A stretch of DNA of 64,000 nt, taken from assembly GCF_032595355.1 (NCBI RefSeq), contig NZ_JASMWN010000003.1, forward strand, positions 62,001 through 126,000, in the 5' to 3' direction. The stretch is from Sedimentitalea todarodis. Its GTDB lineage: Bacteria > Pseudomonadota > Alphaproteobacteria > Rhodobacterales > Rhodobacteraceae. Shown piece after piece: positions 61,184-64,000 of the stretch. How positions within the stretch are numbered: position 1 is the first letter of the stretch; each line of letters starts with the position of its first letter. The notes beneath the pieces were generated by a model. It saw nothing but the letters and a program-made list of their open reading frames with translations. It had not been told where the DNA came from and ran no database searches. The position numbers and the translations under genes were made by a program.

Positions 61184-62644
61184 TTACATGATCTTGAAGG
61201 CGGGATCACTCAGCGCTGGTTCGGCTTGAGCAACGGACAGGGGTTTCGCCGAAACCGATTGCTTGATCCCGTGAATCCAGCGTTTGGCCCGTTCGTTCAG
61301 CTTGAAACCCTTGGTCATCGACCGTTCTCGCGTCACGAGGATACCGATATCAGCCCCCTCGTACCGATAATCGCCGGGCTGCAGGATGCGCAGGAAGAAC
61401 GCTTCGTTCTCGCTCTCCACGGCGCGGCGGTGATAGTCGAACCGGTCGAACACCACACGGCCATCGGCGAGCATCTTGTAGATCCCGGTCTCGGGCGCCT
61501 GGGTGCAAATATCGACACTATCGTCGGTGTGTTTGATCACCATTTGCGACCAGCTGTCGATCATGTCCGGGTCGGCCCAGCGGGCGTTCAACTCGTCCAC
61601 ATCCAGATCGAACTTCTTGCGGGAAAACTCCAGCAGGTGGAACAGGAACAGCGGCGCATCCGCATGGGCAAACGCTGCATGGTTGGTCATCGATGACGCC
61701 CCGGTGATTCGCGGGTTCAACTCGCCCAGCCAGAGCTCGCCGGTTTTCTTGTCGATCAGGAAATCCAGTTCAAAATATCCGCGATAGCCTTCCTTGCGAA
61801 GTTGTTCACCGAATTTGAAGGTCAGGTCACGGGCCTGATTGCGGACCTTGGGCGGAAAGGCGGTGGACAGGATTTCGTTGCCACACCAGCCGCCGCGATA
61901 CGGTGTCAGTTCCTTGAAACCGACCAGTTCGGTCATCAACGGCCCGACAATGGTGCCTTCCTTTGTGGCACAGGCCTCGATCGCCGAACCACGGCAATCG
62001 ATCCGCTTCATGATCTTGATTTCACCTTCGCCAATGATCTCGTGCTCGTGGCGGCGGAAATCGGCCTCGCTCTTGATGAAGAACGTGGTGTGGCCGGAAT
62101 CGCCAAAGGCCGATTGCAGAACGAGGTCGTGACCAATTCCGCCTTTTTCGCAGGTCTTGCGCAGGTCTTCATAGGATTTGACCTCGGCCAGCACGTTCGG
62201 CACCGACGGAACGCCGGCCTTGTCGCCGATCCGCACGGTTTCGATCTTGTTGTCCATCTGGGTGCGCAGCTTGGCCTTGGGGAACCAGACGTCCGCGCCC
62301 AGTTCCTTGGACAACCGCTCGGTTTCTTCGTCGAACATCAGGAACACGAACTTTGGCTTGCCGCCGCGCCGTTTGACAAAGTCGATCACTTCCTTGTGCT
62401 GAAGCAGGTAGTTGTTGATGTCCTCGATGCTCTGGAACTCGGCATGCGGCTGTTCAGAGGGCACGAATGTGTTGGGATGCTTGCCGTCGTAACAGTCAAT
62501 GTAGCAAATGTACTTGAAGTTCTTCACCCACTCGTCAATGCCGAGCAGATTGAAGTTGGTCGCCGAGATGAAATAGATCGGGTCATCGTTCCGGTGAAAG
62601 AACCGTCGAATTTCGGAAATGTTCTTCAATGCTTTGGTAGCCAT
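61184..62644 (-). CDS. ATP-grasp ligase, biotin carboxylase-like
   Basis: The 486-residue soluble protein has an N-terminal domain with YFISATNFNLLGIDEWVKNF and FVFLMFDEETERLSKELGA, an ATP-grasp core with LVLQSAFGDSGHTTFFIKSE (nucleotide loop) and IKIMKRIDCRGSAIEACAT, and the metal-binding ELWLGELNPRITGASSMTN. ATP-grasp enzymes join a carboxylate, through an acyl-phosphate, to an amine or other nucleophile. No biotin carrier or carboxyltransferase is near, so amide ligation is likelier than carboxylation. It lies 16 bp after the decarboxylase gene. The substrate is unknown. Confidence 0.88.
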   Translation of the reverse strand: MATKALKNISEIRRFFHRNDDPIYFISATNFNLLGIDEWVKNFKYICYIDCYDGKHPNTFVPSEQPHAEFQSIEDINNYLLQHKEVIDFVKRRGGKPKFVFLMFDEETERLSKELGADVWFPKAKLRTQMDNKIETVRIGDKAGVPSVPNVLAEVKSYEDLRKTCEKGGIGHDLVLQSAFGDSGHTTFFIKSEADFRRHEHEIIGEGEIKIMKRIDCRGSAIEACATKEGTIVGPLMTELVGFKELTPYRGGWCGNEILSTAFPPKVRNQARDLTFKFGEQLRKEGYRGYFELDFLIDKKTGELWLGELNPRITGASSMTNHAAFAHADAPLFLFHLLEFSRKKFDLDVDELNARWADPDMIDSWSQMVIKHTDDSVDICTQAPETGIYKMLADGRVVFDRFDYHRRAVESENEAFFLRILQPGDYRYEGADIGILVTRERSMTKGFKLNERAKRWIHGIKQSVSAKPLSVAQAEPALSDPAFKIM

Positions 62645-62660
62645 GTCTTTCTCCCAGTTC

Positions 62661-64000
62661 TTATTCTGCTGCAGTTTTCAGATTTAGTTCTGCATGCTTT
62701 TCAAGTGCCTCCGGCGTGAACACGCGCAACCCGAGGTCGGACCGATATCCATGAATCTCGTTTACATCCAAGGCTCGCATGAAGGCGAGGATTTCGCTGC
62801 TGACCACCTGCCCGGGCACCAGGATCGGAAACCCCGGCGGATAGGGAATGATGAAACCGGCTGAAACGACTTCCTTGCCGCTGTCGAGCGCTTGCTTCAG
62901 GGAACCGTCCAATTCCATGTAGTCGCAATTATCGCCCTCGTAGCTGAGGAAAAAGGCAGATCGAATATCGCCTTCCGACGTGCCGAGATCGGTGCGGAAT
63001 GCATCGTGAAAGCGGCTGAAATCGGGCAATGGCGGCAGATCTTCCATCAGGTTCTTGACCCGACGATCAAAGCCGAGTTTTTCCATCCGGCTGGCGTCAT
63101 CCAGAAGGTCGTCCAATCCCTTTGCGATTTCAACCAGCACCTCGATCAGATAGGCGACGCTGGACCGGGTCGTGCCGATATTTGTCATGAACAACACGGT
63201 GTTGCGCGACGTCTTGTTGATCTGGATACCATAGCGATCCATCAGGATCTCGGTCTTGAATGTATCGCCATCCCATCCGGTGCCGCCGACGGCAAGAGTC
63301 ACCCGGGTGGGATCAAGCGCGAATTCGTCATGCTGCCAGCAGTCCCACATATCGGTCCAGCCCTGCTCGGCGTCAAAATAGCTGGTGACGCCGCTCTCGC
63401 GATGGGTTTCTGGGATCATGTCGCCCGCAGTCAGCACCCGAAAGTACTTCTTGAGCAACGGATGCGTGGCGATCGAACGGCGCATCGACATCGCGGCCTC
63501 GACCTGCCGCTGAACGAATTCAAACCCTTCCAGTTCGACCTGCCGGCGGCCAACGTCGAGACTGGCGATAATCTGATAGTTCGGCGACGTTGACGTATGG
63601 GTCATGTAGGCTTCGTGAAACGATTGTTCCACCTCGCCCTTGAAGTCCTGATCGTTGACGTGGATCATGGAACCCTGACGCAGAGAGGTCAGCGTCTTGT
63701 GGGTGGATTGCGTTGCATAGGCCCGCACCCGCGCATGCGGCGGCGGTATCAACCGTGTATTCAGTAACGTTTCGTCATCAGCATCGGCAAGTTCTTCCTG
63801 CTGCTTTTCATAGGCAGCCACATGTTTGTCGGTCTTGAAGCGCGCACGCAGTTCGGTGGCGGCGTGCATCGCTGTGCGTTGGCGATAGGTCGGGTTGAAC
63901 CTCGCGAACGCGAACCAGGCTTCGTCCCAGAGAAAGATCAGATCGGGCTTGATCGCCAGGCATTCTTCCATGACGCGTTCGACGTTATAGACAACGCCAT
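62661..64000 (-). CDS. Orn/Lys/Arg-type PLP decarboxylase (5' end outside window)
   Basis: The frame is open to the window edge (upstream residues GVVYNVERV before MEECLAIKPD), so only the last 446 residues are present. DLIFLWDEAWFAFARFNPTY carries the PLP aspartate (WDEAW), and ATQSTHKTLTSLRQGSMIHV the PLP lysine. PYPPGFPILVPGQVVSS is the typical C-terminal domain start. These are fold-type I basic amino acid decarboxylases. The window part is long and intact. It leads the operon with ATP-grasp and C45 genes, so its amine product may be the nucleophile used next. Confidence 0.9.
   Translation of the reverse strand, partial: GVVYNVERVMEECLAIKPDLIFLWDEAWFAFARFNPTYRQRTAMHAATELRARFKTDKHVAAYEKQQEELADADDETLLNTRLIPPPHARVRAYATQSTHKTLTSLRQGSMIHVNDQDFKGEVEQSFHEAYMTHTSTSPNYQIIASLDVGRRQVELEGFEFVQRQVEAAMSMRRSIATHPLLKKYFRVLTAGDMIPETHRESGVTSYFDAEQGWTDMWDCWQHDEFALDPTRVTLAVGGTGWDGDTFKTEILMDRYGIQINKTSRNTVLFMTNIGTTRSSVAYLIEVLVEIAKGLDDLLDDASRMEKLGFDRRVKNLMEDLPPLPDFSRFHDAFRTDLGTSEGDIRSAFFLSYEGDNCDYMELDGSLKQALDSGKEVVSAGFIIPYPPGFPILVPGQVVSSEILAFMRALDVNEIHGYRSDLGLRVFTPEALEKHAELNLKTAAE

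Noticed and set aside
61184..62644. Biotin carboxylase subunit reading of the ATP-grasp protein
   Set aside because: No biotin carrier or carboxyltransferase gene is near, and the N-terminal domain does not read like a biotin carboxylase.

Overview
The window looks like a chromosomal segment of a marine Rhodobacteraceae/Roseobacter-group alphaproteobacterium. The evidence is high GC, dense ATGA-coupled operons, two complete branched-chain-type (HAAT) ABC transporters and a TRAP transporter, a GlxA/AraC regulator, an IalB protein, a class II DAHP synthase, and a 43-bp intergenic repeat of a kind I associate with this family. No database search was possible; names rest on motif and family recognition.

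Region 1 (1-10.5 kb): the 3' part of tsf, then a minus-strand group (MDR oxidoreductase, MaoC hydratase, aroQ, a LuxR-type regulator 5 bp after aroQ), a phosphatase, a quinone oxidoreductase, and a plus-strand acyl-CoA run (two SDRs, a nitronate monooxygenase-like enzyme, a phosphatase-fold protein, an ACAD10/11-type kinase). Region 2 (10.5-30.5 kb): an IclR regulator, a five-gene HAAT transporter, enoyl-CoA hydratase, serine hydrolase, acetoacetyl-CoA synthetase, thioesterase and amidohydrolase on the plus strand. These face a minus-strand operon of an acyl-CoA synthetase with an apparent N-terminal deletion, an ACAD11-like dehydrogenase and two SDRs. Together they suggest import, CoA activation and beta-oxidation-like breakdown of an organic acid, possibly a 4-hydroxy acid, ending in acetoacetate. 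A decayed insertion sequence follows, then gcdH with a divergent LysR gene.

Region 3 (30.5-39.7 kb): a PhoR-like kinase, PLP sulfur-amino-acid enzyme, gamma-carbonic anhydrase-like protein, gmk and yicC on the minus strand; a PAS protein; DAHP synthase; a GlxA-type regulator with a truncated GNAT gene; and a PQQ-type sugar dehydrogenase-like protein. Region 4 (39.9-48.4 kb): a second HAAT transporter, a small lipoprotein, a HerA/YjgR-like ATPase, a 500-bp intergenic region with two candidate small RNAs, and ialB.

Region 5 (48.4-53.7 kb) is an envelope locus: L,D-transpeptidase, LpxD-like acyltransferase, a dedicated ACP and a ketosynthase in one minus-strand operon, divergent from a MepK-like endopeptidase. 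Region 6 (53.8-64 kb): a TakP-like TRAP transporter whose large subunit carries a 330-residue coiled-coil tail, a beta-keto acid cleavage enzyme, and a three-gene operon of an Orn/Lys/Arg-type decarboxylase (cut by the window end), an ATP-grasp ligase and a C45 Ntn-hydrolase. That operon is the best candidate for an undescribed pathway in this window.
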